Assembly: GCA_009617715.1 (NCBI GenBank) | Contig: VTFK01000045.1 | Coordinates: 186,001 to 250,000 of the forward strand | Origin: Plectrocnemia conspersa | Lineage: Eukaryota; Arthropoda; Insecta; Trichoptera; Polycentropodidae | Direction of reading: 5' to 3' | Length of the DNA stretch: 64,000 bases | Part shown: piece by piece, positions 1 to 11,860 of the stretch | Layout: every line of letters starts with the position of its first letter | How positions within the stretch are numbered: position 1 is the stretch's first letter | Position numbers and translations under genes: made by a program | Notes under the pieces: model-generated | What the model saw: only the letters and a program-made list of their open reading frames with translations | Database searches by the model: none | What the model was told of the DNA's origin: nothing

Positions 1-79
<79 letters not shown>

Positions 80-90
80 GATATATATAA
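1..90. repeat. (TA)n microsatellite
   Basis: Near-perfect alternating TA with a few AAAT interruptions. It is cut by the left window edge, so its full length is unknown. Confidence 0.95.
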
Positions 91-2000
91 ATTAAAAAAA
101 ATGTATTGCGCTGCCAATTTATCACAGAAAAAAAATATAAGTGTGCATAATATTAAAGGTGAGCTCAAGATCATATGTGAATTTTTTTGTTATAATAATA
201 TACTTAAAATTGAAAAAAATAACATATAACAATGTGATTTTCCATTCTACAACTAGTCAATAATCTTAACTTAACTTCAGTCTATTTATTTTTGAAACAC
301 TGTCAGAAAAAACCTTTTATTTCTTAGAAAAATATGTAGCATTAGTTCTTTGCAAAATGAAATTAATTATTTTAGGAGCATAAAGGCAATACTTATTAAA
401 ACTTTATTTTACGATCTACGTTTCTTAAATTTGTATAATAATTATTATATATTAATATATGATATGTTAATAATTTGTAAATAATTAATAATGCTTTTTT
501 AATAAAAGGTTAATAATCAGAAAACATCATATTAGCAGCCCTGTGATTTGGTGCTTCAATTACAATGAGAAAGGTAGAATGAGAACTTTTCTTTGAATAT
601 CAATGTTATTTCATTATTTCTCAAAACAAGATCAATTACAGCTTCACTTATACAGCTCTTTAATTTCACGAATCATTTCTTCATTTTACTCGTCAAATTT
701 TACCTCGTCAGGACATTTAAAAGTTGATTAAATTTAGTATTGTATATAAATTAAATATTTGTAATTAAATAATTTTAATTAAAGTCATATTACGAACTAG
801 TAATATTTTTATATTGTATTAAAGATTAAACATCAATCTTGTATTTTTTTAGTTACGTTATTGACAGCTAGATAATTTCTCCGATTAAATAATAATTTAA
901 TTTGTATATTTAAAGTTAAAAGTAAAATCATTTTTTATTTACAAATGCTCCATCGGTGGACATGTCTCTAATTTATTGTATTTGCGCTATTATCTTGGTT
1001 TTAATTTAATATAACATATCAAGTTTTCACGGTCGTAAACCAATCACAATTCAGTTAAAAAAATCTTTACAAAACCCAAAGAATTATATTATTAAAAGGA
1101 AAATTAAAATAAGCCGAGAGAAAACATAAGCAATTAATTGTATATCACGCAGATAACCATTGCCTCTACCACTTAAAAGTGAACCAGGAAATTCCATTAA
1201 ATGAAGAACGAGCGTTAACTATCTAGGTATATATGTAAAGTTAAATTCACTAAACATATAGTGTATAAACATCCAAAAAGCTTACTGCCATTGTGGCCTG
1301 AAAACTGATATTGAAAATAAAAACACGCATTAAAAAATATTTTAATAGCTGCATAGTAAAACATTGCCTTAATCATACTGAAAGATATTGGCAAAAATAT
1401 TACTTGAAACCGTAATAACCCACTAATCTCCAGAATCAAGCAATACACAAGTTTAATCATAAAATGCGCCAGAAACTAAAATAAGCAGTGCTAAGCAATG
1501 TCAAGAAATATTGCTTTTTTTATTAATAACAAAATTATCTATAATAAAAGCTAATTTGTTGATTAATTAATAAATTAACTATACTTATATTTCTGTAGGA
1601 TAATAAAAGTAAATTAAACCCAACCCGAGTATTTTTATTCCTTAACCTTAGTTAAAGGTCTATGGCCGTATTTTGTTACAATGTTTCACGTGTAAAAAAA
1701 TCATAAAACATCGCTGGTTTGTAAGAGTACTATAACAATGCAATACAATCATAGAGAAGATGGTCAAATGGACACAAAGCACTCAGAGGAAAGCGGAAAT
1801 TGTGAGCGTCGAAGCCTTTGTCGATAATGAAGCACCATTAATGGTACAACCTCTTAATGGATGTAGCCGAGCTTGCGGACTTTTTAGTACTGACCAAAAT
1901 TACTCGATACAATGTCTTGTTATATTTTATTTGACCATCAGCATTATTAAAATATATTGCTATTTTCATATTATTAAATTATACTGTCTTAAAAATTAGT
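91..2000. other. AT-rich stretch, no gene seen
   Basis: Very AT-rich. The open frames at 1215-1460 (minus) and 1760-1999 (plus) are short, have no recognisable motif or splice context, and look like chance frames. Confidence 0.6.
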
Positions 2001-2048
2001 GCATGTTTAGAAATGAAATAAATAGCATGTTTAGAAATGAAATAAATT
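2001..2048. repeat. 24-bp tandem duplication (2 copies)
   Basis: The unit beginning GCATGTTTAGAAATGAAATA occurs twice back to back (2001-2024, 2025-2048), differing only in the last base. This indicates a recent local slippage-type duplication. Confidence 0.9.
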
Positions 2049-3580
2049 AAATATTTTTAGCACAATCTACATATATCACTTAGGTATACACAATAATGAT
2101 ATACATTAAAATTTGAGGCAATTTAAACCACTGAACGCTATTTGGCTAATTCTTTCCTCTCATTACCCTCTCATTGTGACTACAATTTTTAATGAATGGC
2201 AGCTCTTAAACCGCTCTCAGTTCGACGCTCGCCACTCAAAGACTTTCAAAGACAATTAGGGGTATCAAGTGGTCATTGATATTTTTCACTTGAACAAATA
2301 TAAAAAAATCATGGCGAAAAGAATTGATAGAAAAAGTTAAAAATTATTTCGAGAATCGTTAGTAGTACAATTATTCTATATATAAACAAAATAATAAATA
2401 TGTAAATATACAATACAACTTTTAATAATAAAGGCAGACGGGCGATTCAAAGAAGACCGGTTAAAGGTAAGCATTCTTGGATAAGTACTTTTGATAAGAC
2501 GATTCAAATAGGATAGTTGAAGTGGAGAAACCTTATGCAGCAAGGAAAGTAATCAACTACATACTAGAACCCAGATAAGAGTACGCAGTGATCTAGAGTA
2601 TGGCACAACGGTATTATTATGTAGTTTAAAACATGTTAATTTATAAACGTCTGCTACAATTTTTTAGTATAACGTAATATTTTGTAGGTATATAAATAAA
2701 TATTTAAACTACAATAATTAACTTCTTATATTCTAAGGCACAATTCAAACCTGGCTGATTATGTTATGTAGGCATTAATTCTAACTTACATATTTAAAAA
2801 CAAGAATAAACCCAGGAACTTAATAATCATTTGTATACATAACTTTTGTTCTAGCTAAAGCGACATTATTTTAAATTATAATGGATTTACCCATAGCTAT
2901 AAATAAGCCAGAAAGTCTAGAATTGACTTAAGAAATGCTATTTTCATTGTGAATTTAATGTTACAAGCGAAGCATTCAATATACATATACATATATGTTC
3001 AAGTGTATAAAAGTAATGTTAAAAAGAACATCATCTGTTTTATTATATAACATGTATAAAAGTTTGTAATTTATTAATATATAAAAATTATTAGGTATTT
3101 TTTTTGTCTCCAATGGTAAATTTTGATGTGGAGACGGGACTTAAATAATAGTACATATATCAAACATGGAACTAAATATGTATAAAAATAATATATAATC
3201 GAATATATCAATCGAAAATATTTATGAACTGTAATACTTGGGTACATCGCACGACCTTAGAATTATACTTATTTATTATATGTATCAAAAAAATGAAAGT
3301 ATTTTTTTTTAATTACACAATGTTTGCTAAAATTAAATTTTAAAAATATTAACTTTATATAAAGTACGACGCCCATAAATAATAAAGCATGTGTAAAAAT
3401 AGCAAAGTAAGTAAAGAGCAACTTAAAGAAAGTGATAAAATAAAAATATTGGTGAAAAATTTAATTCGAAAACCAAATAGCTCTTTTCAATATTTGGTTT
3501 TCATAGACATTATTATGTTTAAATGATTTAACATAAAATCTATGTTATCAATCTTTTGTTGTAAATTGAGAGAGAAAAGC
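2049..3580. other. AT-rich stretch, no gene seen
   Basis: No reading frame, TE motif or repeat was recognised apart from the short inverted repeat at 3468-3502. Confidence 0.6.
3468..3502. repeat. 12-bp perfect inverted repeat
   Basis: GAAAACCAAATA at 3468-3479 is the exact reverse complement of 3491-3502, with an 11-nt loop. It is too short for a miRNA precursor and its function is unknown. Confidence 0.6.
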
Positions 3581-3712
3581 TAATTTAGCAGTTGGGGTTG
3601 GTTCTTATTATTAGCGCATTTTTATAAATAATAATTCGAGTCTGCTACCGTGGCTCGAACCAGCGACCTCTGGGTCACCAGACTATATCTTACTGACCAG
3701 GCTGTTCCGACC
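3581..3712 (-). mobile_element. tRNA-derived SINE, copy 1
   Basis: On the minus strand the head resembles a tRNA promoter: an A-box-like CCTGGTCAGTAAG followed by a B box GGTTCGAGCC. A non-tRNA body follows, with ATTCGA-like and AAATGCGCTA motifs, running out near 3581. The same layout and most of the sequence recur at 22239-22356, which supports a dispersed pol III SINE rather than a single tRNA gene. There is no tRNA cloverleaf or CCA-end context. No clear target-site duplication is visible. Confidence 0.75.
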
Positions 3713-4124
3713 CTATATAAAAATATATGGTAATAAATCTTGTTTGTTTTACAGTGAATGTGTATTACCACAGAAAATATATTTTACCAGAATTTCAGTA
3801 AAATCATGTAAGTAAATATGTATTTATACTAGTGCAAATTTAAGTTTAATATGCGTGAAACGTTCATTTGCGTGTTTTTAAGAAAATTTATACGTCGATT
3901 AATATATTGAAAGGTATTTAATCTAAGTTAATTAAGATTATTATATTCTAAAAATAGAGTTTATTTTCTGTTATTTTTTTTTATTTTTTTCAATGATGTA
4001 CTTTAAAATTAAAATCATAAAACATACTTAAGACCACTACAACCCTGACATAGTTCGTTTTTAAAAATAGTATAAGAGTGACTCATCATCTAATAAAGGC
4101 AAAATCCCAAACATAACTAAAACT
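3713..4124. other. AT-rich stretch, no gene seen
   Basis: No supported feature. Confidence 0.55.
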
Positions 4125-4590
4125 GGGTCAAGTTCGGTTTGGTTAATTCATTAAATTTAGTTCAAAAACTATAGTGTTTGCACTTTGCAAGTACTAATAC
4201 TAACTATAGTTCTTCAACTATCGTTAGGTTAAATTTAGTTTAGTTAGTTCGCTTACTTTATTTTTATTAAGTTCTAAAACTTGATTTCGTTTCATTTTTA
4301 TTTAGAAGTTCTGAAACTTTAACTTCGATTCGGTTAATTTATTTTGGTTAGGATTAGATTTAACAGCAGTTTGTATTTTGCATTATACATTTAATACTTT
4401 GCACTATAAAGTTAATACTTTACACTTCAAATCATGCGTGCAGTTTACTTTTACATCTGTTGACAGTTTTGAAACGTCCATTTTCTGTTAAACTAAAATC
4501 TAACCAAACCAAATTAATCAAACTCTAAAAAATAGGTCGGTCTATTTTAATACTGCATAGTAATACATTTATAGTGCACAAATACTTTTG
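4125..4590. repeat. Possible MITE-like palindromic element
   Basis: The left part contains TTCGGTTTGGTTA followed by TTTAGTTC. Near the right end, ACCAAACCAAATTA and neighbouring TAAACTAAAATC are approximate reverse complements of it. Motifs such as TTTGCACT and TTAATACTTT recur inside in both orientations. Subterminal inverted repeats with no coding capacity suggest a non-autonomous DNA element. Boundaries and a target duplication could not be fixed. Confidence 0.35.
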
Positions 4591-5190
4591 TAGAGTTATT
4601 TGAACTGTCATTAGTAGCTCTTTAAAATGTTAAATTTATTCGTTAATTTGTAACTTTAATGAAATATTTTGAGGTAAAAGGTGAATTGACTTTTTCAAAA
4701 ATGGAAAAAATATAAATTTGTGCAATGATGAAATACCTTGTAGATCACCGAAACAATGACCTTGTTAACAACATAATATTCTTTAAACTTCCTGCTTTTA
4801 CTAAAAAAACATAGATTTCTTTCACGGTATGTTTATGGTCAGATCGGTGAATCAAGATTAATGAAATTAAAGATGGCATCAAAATAGCAATATAATTTTT
4901 TTCACGTCTACTTTATAAAGTTATATATTGTATGGCTTTCAACTGTTTTTCTATTTACCCTATCATAATTTTAAACCTTCAAAAAACAACGATTATTGCA
5001 GCAGTAACGAAGTATTTTTTAAATCGAAATAATGTCATTATGACTGATATGGACCAAGTCTAAAGACACAAATAGACAGTTTATTGAAAAATAATATTTA
5101 TAAGGCTCTTTTATGTAGAGCCGTAAAGTTTTTAAACGAGCATCGTATATTCTAATTAAAAAAAAACTTTTAAATGTTTAGTTTTCCTAA
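4591..5190. other. AT-rich stretch, no gene seen
   Basis: No supported feature. Confidence 0.55.
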
Positions 5191-5237
5191 AAATATTTAG
5201 TTCAATACATATTTATTATGTATTGAACTAAACATTT
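5191..5237. repeat. 21-bp hairpin, one mismatch, 5-nt loop
   Basis: The arms 5191-5211 and 5217-5237 are reverse complements at 20 of 21 positions, around loop TTTAT. It lies about 140 bp downstream of the candidate donor at 5376 and would be intronic for that transcript. It could be a MITE remnant or a cruciform-forming sequence. The stem is shorter than a typical pre-miRNA. Confidence 0.7.
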
Positions 5238-5376
5238 GCATTATGCTAATTGAAAATTCGTAGTAGTTAAATATTTTACGCGACCCGTTTATGAAAATAA
5301 ATGTTAAATGCATATTTTTTATATCGATATATAACAAATCATTTTTACTTAAAATATAACATAAAAAGTCACTCAC

Positions 5377-5545
5377 CTAATGCTTCTGTCCTCACACATA
5401 TAATGAAGAACAAGACGAAAGCTATTCCGACACTCTTGCCCATATTCCCCAGCGAAAATCCCATTTTGCACTTTTTTGGTCGTTTTTCTTCAGCTGCGTC
5501 CATTTTCTCTGTCGGGTACATCCAATTAGTTTTCACAGTTTCCAT
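5377..5545 (-). CDS. N-terminal coding exon of a secreted or membrane protein (partial)
   Basis: The frame is open from an in-frame stop upstream within the exon. The first in-frame ATG is at 5545 (context ATCAAGATGG). Further in-frame ATGs follow at 5521, 5503 and 5464; the last has the strong insect Kozak GCAAAATGG. From 5464 the product starts MGFSLGNMGK, followed by the hydrophobic core SVGIAFVLFFIICV and a likely signal-peptidase site after RTEA. Starting at 5545 adds a long charged n-region. The frame reaches the donor after one base of a glycine codon (phase 1). Phase-1 introns after the signal peptide are common in genes for Ig-superfamily and other extracellular modular proteins (family knowledge). 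That class fits but is not shown here, because the next exon lies outside the window. The protein itself is not recognised. A chance frame with chance splice motifs remains possible. Confidence 0.45.
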
Positions 5546-5645
5546 CTTGATGCACGTTGCGACACCCACGGACGTCCACGTTCCAAACACTTTTCCGTGA
5601 CACGGCCACGGAAAAGTGCTGATATCCCGACAATTTTCCCGTCAT
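5526..5645 (-). other. Upstream ORF in the candidate 5'UTR
   Basis: An ATG at 5645 opens a 39-codon frame ending with TAA at 5526. It overlaps the first main-frame ATG (5545) in a different frame and ends before the ATGs at 5521, 5503 and 5464. If translated, it would favour initiation at the later ATGs, including the strong-context one at 5464, and could dampen expression. The frame is seen; the regulatory role is inferred. Confidence 0.35.
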
Positions 5646-5688
5646 CTTCCGACGCAGTCTTCCGCAAACGTTCACAATGCCTTCAAAC

Positions 5689-7408
<1,720 letters not shown>

Positions 7409-7479
7409 AAATTTAATCTTATGACTTTATTGATAATTTTTTTTAAAGAATTCTGCCCTTAATTCTGTCCTTATATTTA

Positions 7480-7940
7480 AATTAATAAGTCATGCTGGAC
7501 TCTAGCAATAGCTCTCGCGCCGGTTTACCTGACTATGACTGTCACTCGCGACAGCCTAAGTAGGAGGTCGGGCCTACATAGATAGTTTACACTGTGTACT
7601 ACAGCGAAAACCGTATCCGGTCATATTTGTTAATGGGTCGAAACTCTTGAGCCTTATGCAACTATTAAAAAAGAACTATAGTGGTTGATTGTCGACAGAA
7701 TACTTCACCTCTTTGGGAAATTTTGGAGGGTTTATCATGGACACTCTAATATTATGGTTATTTATAAATTCTTGTTTATTTTAAATACCGATCATTTAAA
7801 ATAGTTCAGATGCATTCTATCCGAATTTAGATTATTTATGGAGATGGACTTCCGTCAACCGTCAGAAATTGTTTTTCCGATCTCGATCAGAATATTCCTA
7901 CGATGTCGGTAGTAATGTTATGACTATAGAAACATACAAT
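7480..7940. repeat. Unclassified dispersed repeat, copy 1
   Basis: The less AT-rich block contains a segment at about 7830-7925 that matches 44548-44680. The shared core is TTTAGATT..T.TG.AGATGG.CTT.CGTCAAC.GTC, with about 30 of 37 positions identical, and further on .ATCAGA.TATTCCTAC.AT. The upstream part (7490-7620) holds CTGTCACTCGCGACAG, a small inverted repeat. It is probably a transposon fragment. No conserved reading frame was found and the family is unknown. Confidence 0.45.
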
Positions 7941-8149
7941 AACGACGTTTAATTATGTCACGGTTATCTTTATTTAAATAAATATATAAATAAATACTTT
8001 TTTTTAATTATTTGCATAACTCTTTAAACTACGCATCGGTTGAAATATACCATTTTTTTCTTTGTGTGTCCTTTTCCCGCAATCCGAGACAAGCCAAGAA
8101 AATTTAGCATTGTGGCAACTGCGTCAACATAATAATAAAAAGTCTCAAA

Positions 8150-8830
8150 AGTTTAAATAATAGCGCAATTCAGCTCTCAGTCATTGAAAATATAATTAGC
8201 GCAAATGTTATAGAAGTTGACCTTTTCTCCGCACAAAGAGAGAAAACGCTCCAAAACAAGTCGAAATGCCAGAGTCAAATGAAATTATAGCATAATTGCC
8301 ATGCCATGGCACATGTCGTGTGTTTATTTGTATGTACACCCTGGCAATGAAAAATATGAGTTTGCCCCAACCCTTCGTTTTTATGTTACGCGGAGACCTA
8401 GAGTTTGCGAAATGAGGGTCGCACTGGCAGTATTTACCGCCGCGTGTGTTTGTAACTGTAACATGGCGTGATGATAAACAGGTACCTTTGTGATTTGGCA
8501 AACGAGGGATTAGTGTTATTCTATTAGTGTCGTTAGTGACCATACTCACGCGAAACTGACCACCATATCACAAATGGTGCCCAAACGCGAGCGCCACACT
8601 GACACTGTATATATTAGTTGTAATTGAACGCCTCAACGAAGTACATATACACACATTTATATGCAAAAGCGTCATTTTTAAAACCTTTGTCGTGTGTCGA
8701 GCGAGAAAACTTTCAATTTGGGTATTCTGGAGTGGAAAGTTTTTGGGTTGAGCGAGCTTTTCGTATACTTCTCCGCCGTAGTCGGAAAAATTTGTATTTA
8801 AAAATTTTTGTATCAAAATATGACTAACAA
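8150..8830. promoter_or_regulatory. GC/CpG-richer island, candidate cis-regulatory DNA
   Basis: A sharp compositional change from the flanking AT-rich DNA. Open frames occur on both strands (8208-8549 and 8568-8816 minus, 8624-8827 plus). They overlap, and none has a protein motif or a convincing splice frame, so they look like by-products of lower stop-codon density. The CCATGCCATGGCATG palindrome-like run is near 8300. Confidence 0.3.
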
Positions 8831-10219
8831 CGAAGTTTAAAGTGTCGTTTTATTACAAGCATGTCAATTGAAGTGGTTTTGATTTGACTTGATGACTCAC
8901 ATTTAATATATACAATTGCGAACAATTTTATGTAATTAACTTGTTGTGCTAGAGAAAACTTTGGCTTGCGATTAAAATCGCGAGGGCTGAGGATATTTAA
9001 TCCGTGTATCAAAATATGTTTTTCTAGTATTCAATCGTGTTACATTATGTTTATTTAATATTTTTTAATATGCCACAGATTGAATAATGTCAAATGTCAT
9101 ACTAAAAAATTAGATATAAAATAACAGATTTAATATAATATTATATATAATATAATATATGAAACATAAATCAAATAACTGGATTGATGATTTTCATAAC
9201 TGAATTTCGAATACACAAATAGTTGCTATCTGGTTAATATTATACAGTAATTCCAAGAATAAATCAATTAACTTGTTAAATTCTAGGAACAGTGAATATA
9301 AATACAGCTATTCTCATTTATATTTATTATAATCTATACTTTCCACAATTCATGGTTAATTTATAAACGCAAGTATATCCAAAGTAACTTATTTCCAAAT
9401 ATCTAACCCTTTTTTCTATTCGCCGAAACCTGAAATATTTAAATTAATATTTTTTAATATTATTACTTTAGAACATTTTTATATAAATACATACGTGCTA
9501 GATACATATTATTACTAAATTCTATAATCAAACATTATGTTCGTAAAAATTTGACCTAATTAGTAATATGTCACTACTGATAAACCAATTGTTTGATATA
9601 ATGAAAATTGATCATTTAGCCACAATGTTTTCAATTTACGAAGCACACAATATATATAGTCTTGTTGTATGCCTAATAGAAATTTCAATATTTTTAAGAT
9701 ATACATAAAAAAATAAACTGTTTTACTCACACAAAACATACATACGTATGTTCAATTAAAATTACAATCTGTAGAAGCTTTTATGTAAATTTGGTTTATT
9801 ATTTATATAATTTTTAAATATATGTAATATATTTTGCATGCAAATTAACAAGGATCTAACATAAAATATGTTTTTATTATTTATATTTTTTAATAAAAAA
9901 TACACACAATAAATTATATTCAAAGTAAAGCAAACAAAACAGGTATAAAGTTGTGTTTTATCATTCCTAGTTGGACTTGCGAATAATATACGAAGTTTGC
10001 TGAAACGAATATAGCCCAGGTGATAAAAAGAAAGTTTTATTACCTCCATATAAACGTATACATTTATGTGAGATTACATTTTAAAAATAATATTATTTAC
10101 TTAAATAATATAAAATAAAAAAAAACTAATAAAATATATGTATTTTATTTACAATATATTTTATTTTATTAAAATAATTAAATACAAATTTAATTTTTAT
10201 ATTAGCTTTTAATGTTATT
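8831..10219. other. AT-rich stretch, no gene seen
   Basis: A TGATGACTCA AP-1-like heptamer core lies near 8890. Nothing else could be supported. Confidence 0.5.
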
Positions 10220-10340
10220 TTAGCTCTTGTTTGTATTATACAGCACGTGTAACGCAAACAAGGGGATAACTTTTCCTTTCTCTCTTTCACTTTTTTAACA
10301 TTAAATATTCGTCAATCTGCATTGCGCCAGGGGACTTACA
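10220..10340. promoter_or_regulatory. Small GC-richer patch
   Basis: Contains CAGCACGTGTAACG (an E-box CACGTG) and TTGCGCCAGGGG in an AT-rich background. It may be a short regulatory element; evidence is weak. Confidence 0.2.
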
Positions 10341-10774
10341 CATGACCTATTTCTCACTAAAAATTCCTGCAAACATTTCACGTGTAAACACACTATGTAT
10401 ATGTTTCGAACGTATTTCACACACTGGACATACTATATTTTTAAATGTTGTAAAGGGTGAATTAAAAAAAAGTGAATAACATATTTGCAATAATAATATT
10501 ATAATAAATTGATAGATATGGTGTTCGCACTACAGACTCTCTATCTATGGGTTTTAGAAGACCTTGAAAGTTTTAGAAATAATCAGTAAGCTAAAACTCA
10601 AAACACACACATAAAATGCTCACAGAAGAAACATAAATGGGAACTAATTTTCAGTATTTTGGCAATGCTTTAAAGAGTACCTATGTTCTTCAAATAACAT
10701 TCTAAAGAAATAATATATATTTTTTAAATGTGAATCATCCTGTATTTCTCATTTTATAACGTCAAACAAAAATA

Positions 10775-11110
10775 TTGTTTGATTCTCTCTGGATGGATGG
10801 ATATAAGTATGTACATGTATGTAGATGGACACACACATACAAATGTTTACGGTATAGGTTTCCTGTCACCCGTCTAAAGAGGGTTCACAAGTCAAAGGAT
10901 TCGAAGCGAGGTGGTAAAATAGAGAGAAAACGGTACAAAACCACCAACCGCCACTGACTAGCCTGCATTCTTACCGCAATGGTTTTGTTCGAGTACTGGT
11001 CCGGTACCGGACGGCGGTCGTCCTTTGACCCACTGTTAATTCCCAACAATAACCAAAAAGAAGCACTAGTGAACTTTTGACCATTATAAGTTTTGTTAAT
11101 TGGCCATGTT
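10775..11110. promoter_or_regulatory. GC-richer island, candidate cis-regulatory DNA
   Basis: Composition rises for about 330 bp, with the palindrome CCGGTACCGG near 11001. Short overlapping open frames on both strands show no motifs. Nothing indicates a gene. Confidence 0.25.
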
Positions 11111-11449
11111 TTAAAGTAGGACATATTTTTATGGTATATTTACATCAAGTGTTTAAATAAGAACTATTTATAAATATCCTTAAAAGCATTAGAGTTTACG
11201 TTAAATAAATACGCCCTGCAAAAACGATTCAATCCTCCAATAAAATAATTGTGTGCACTTATATCCTTGGAAAAATGATATTCTCTTTCTTTATATTTAT
11301 AAATGTCGTGCAAGTAGTTAGCCTGCACCATTTGTTATAATTTAGAAACATTTAAACGTTAATTTAGAATAGATAAAAAGAATGATCAACCCGCTACGAA
11401 TGTGGACCACACACACAACAATGAAAAATTGATCTCTTGATAAATTAAT

Positions 11450-11860
11450 GTGTTTTTAATTGAAGACCACCCAATAGCATATCCAAACCGAAACGCTTAT
11501 TACCCATAAGTAACGATAAATAACTACTCTTCTTACTATTGTTCTTTAGCTCTTAGTTTCCGATCGCCTAAGTAGCCATCGGGACCGTTTCTATTTCAAG
11601 GCGTAAACACATTTCGGGAGAGTGCCAAAGAAGTGATGCAATTGGCCTGCAAACATCCTCGTCTACGATTCACCACAGCTGTCCCGAACCAGCATTCTTA
11701 AAGATGTGACACATAAAAAAAATAAAAGTCAGAGACGCAGCGAGAAATGCAAAGATAATCACACAGCAAAGACGAGTCAAGAGACTGCATTGAAACGAGA
11801 GGCATCAACGGATAGTCCAGAAATCATAAGAACACATCATGACGACAATACCAGCTTTTC
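11450..11860. promoter_or_regulatory. GC-richer island containing a duplicated segment
   Basis: Holds the 11556-11660 segment that recurs at 29508-29613, described separately. The remainder has no reading frame or TE motif. Confidence 0.3.
11556..11660 (+). repeat. Dispersed conserved pair, copy A
   Basis: Aligns colinearly with 29508-29613 at roughly 72% identity by hand count, with a single 1-base gap. The most conserved core is AAGGCGTAAACAC.TTTCG. Flanks outside about 105 bp do not align. There are no TIRs, pol III boxes, poly-A tail or coding frame. Either an ancient repeat or a duplicated regulatory element. Confidence 0.65.

Larger units (their letters stand above)
5377..5688 (-). other. 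Candidate internal exon (5'UTR plus start of coding region)
   Basis: The minus strand shows an acceptor, TTATCGTTTCAG, ending at 5689 with exon sequence from 5688. At the other end is a donor, TTAG|GTGAGT, with the last exon base at 5377. The exon is 312 nt and less AT-rich than its flanks. A branch-like CTTAAAC precedes the acceptor. It contains a 5'UTR with an upstream ORF, then an open frame that stays open up to the donor and stops 2 codons beyond it, as expected if the splice is used. The acceptor implies at least one more 5' exon upstream, at higher coordinates. Splicing is inferred from motifs only. Confidence 0.5.

Noticed and set aside
3640..3715. A real tRNA gene at the B-box motif
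   Set aside because: The head lacks a closed acceptor stem, and the sequence recurs with a non-tRNA body, so SINE is the better reading.
5191..5237. miRNA precursor
   Set aside because: Stem of 21 bp and 5-nt loop is too short for a canonical pre-miRNA of about 60-70 nt.
5301..5600. 99-codon plus-strand frame over the candidate exon
   Set aside because: Antisense shadow of the minus-strand frame, which has the splice signals and Kozak context.
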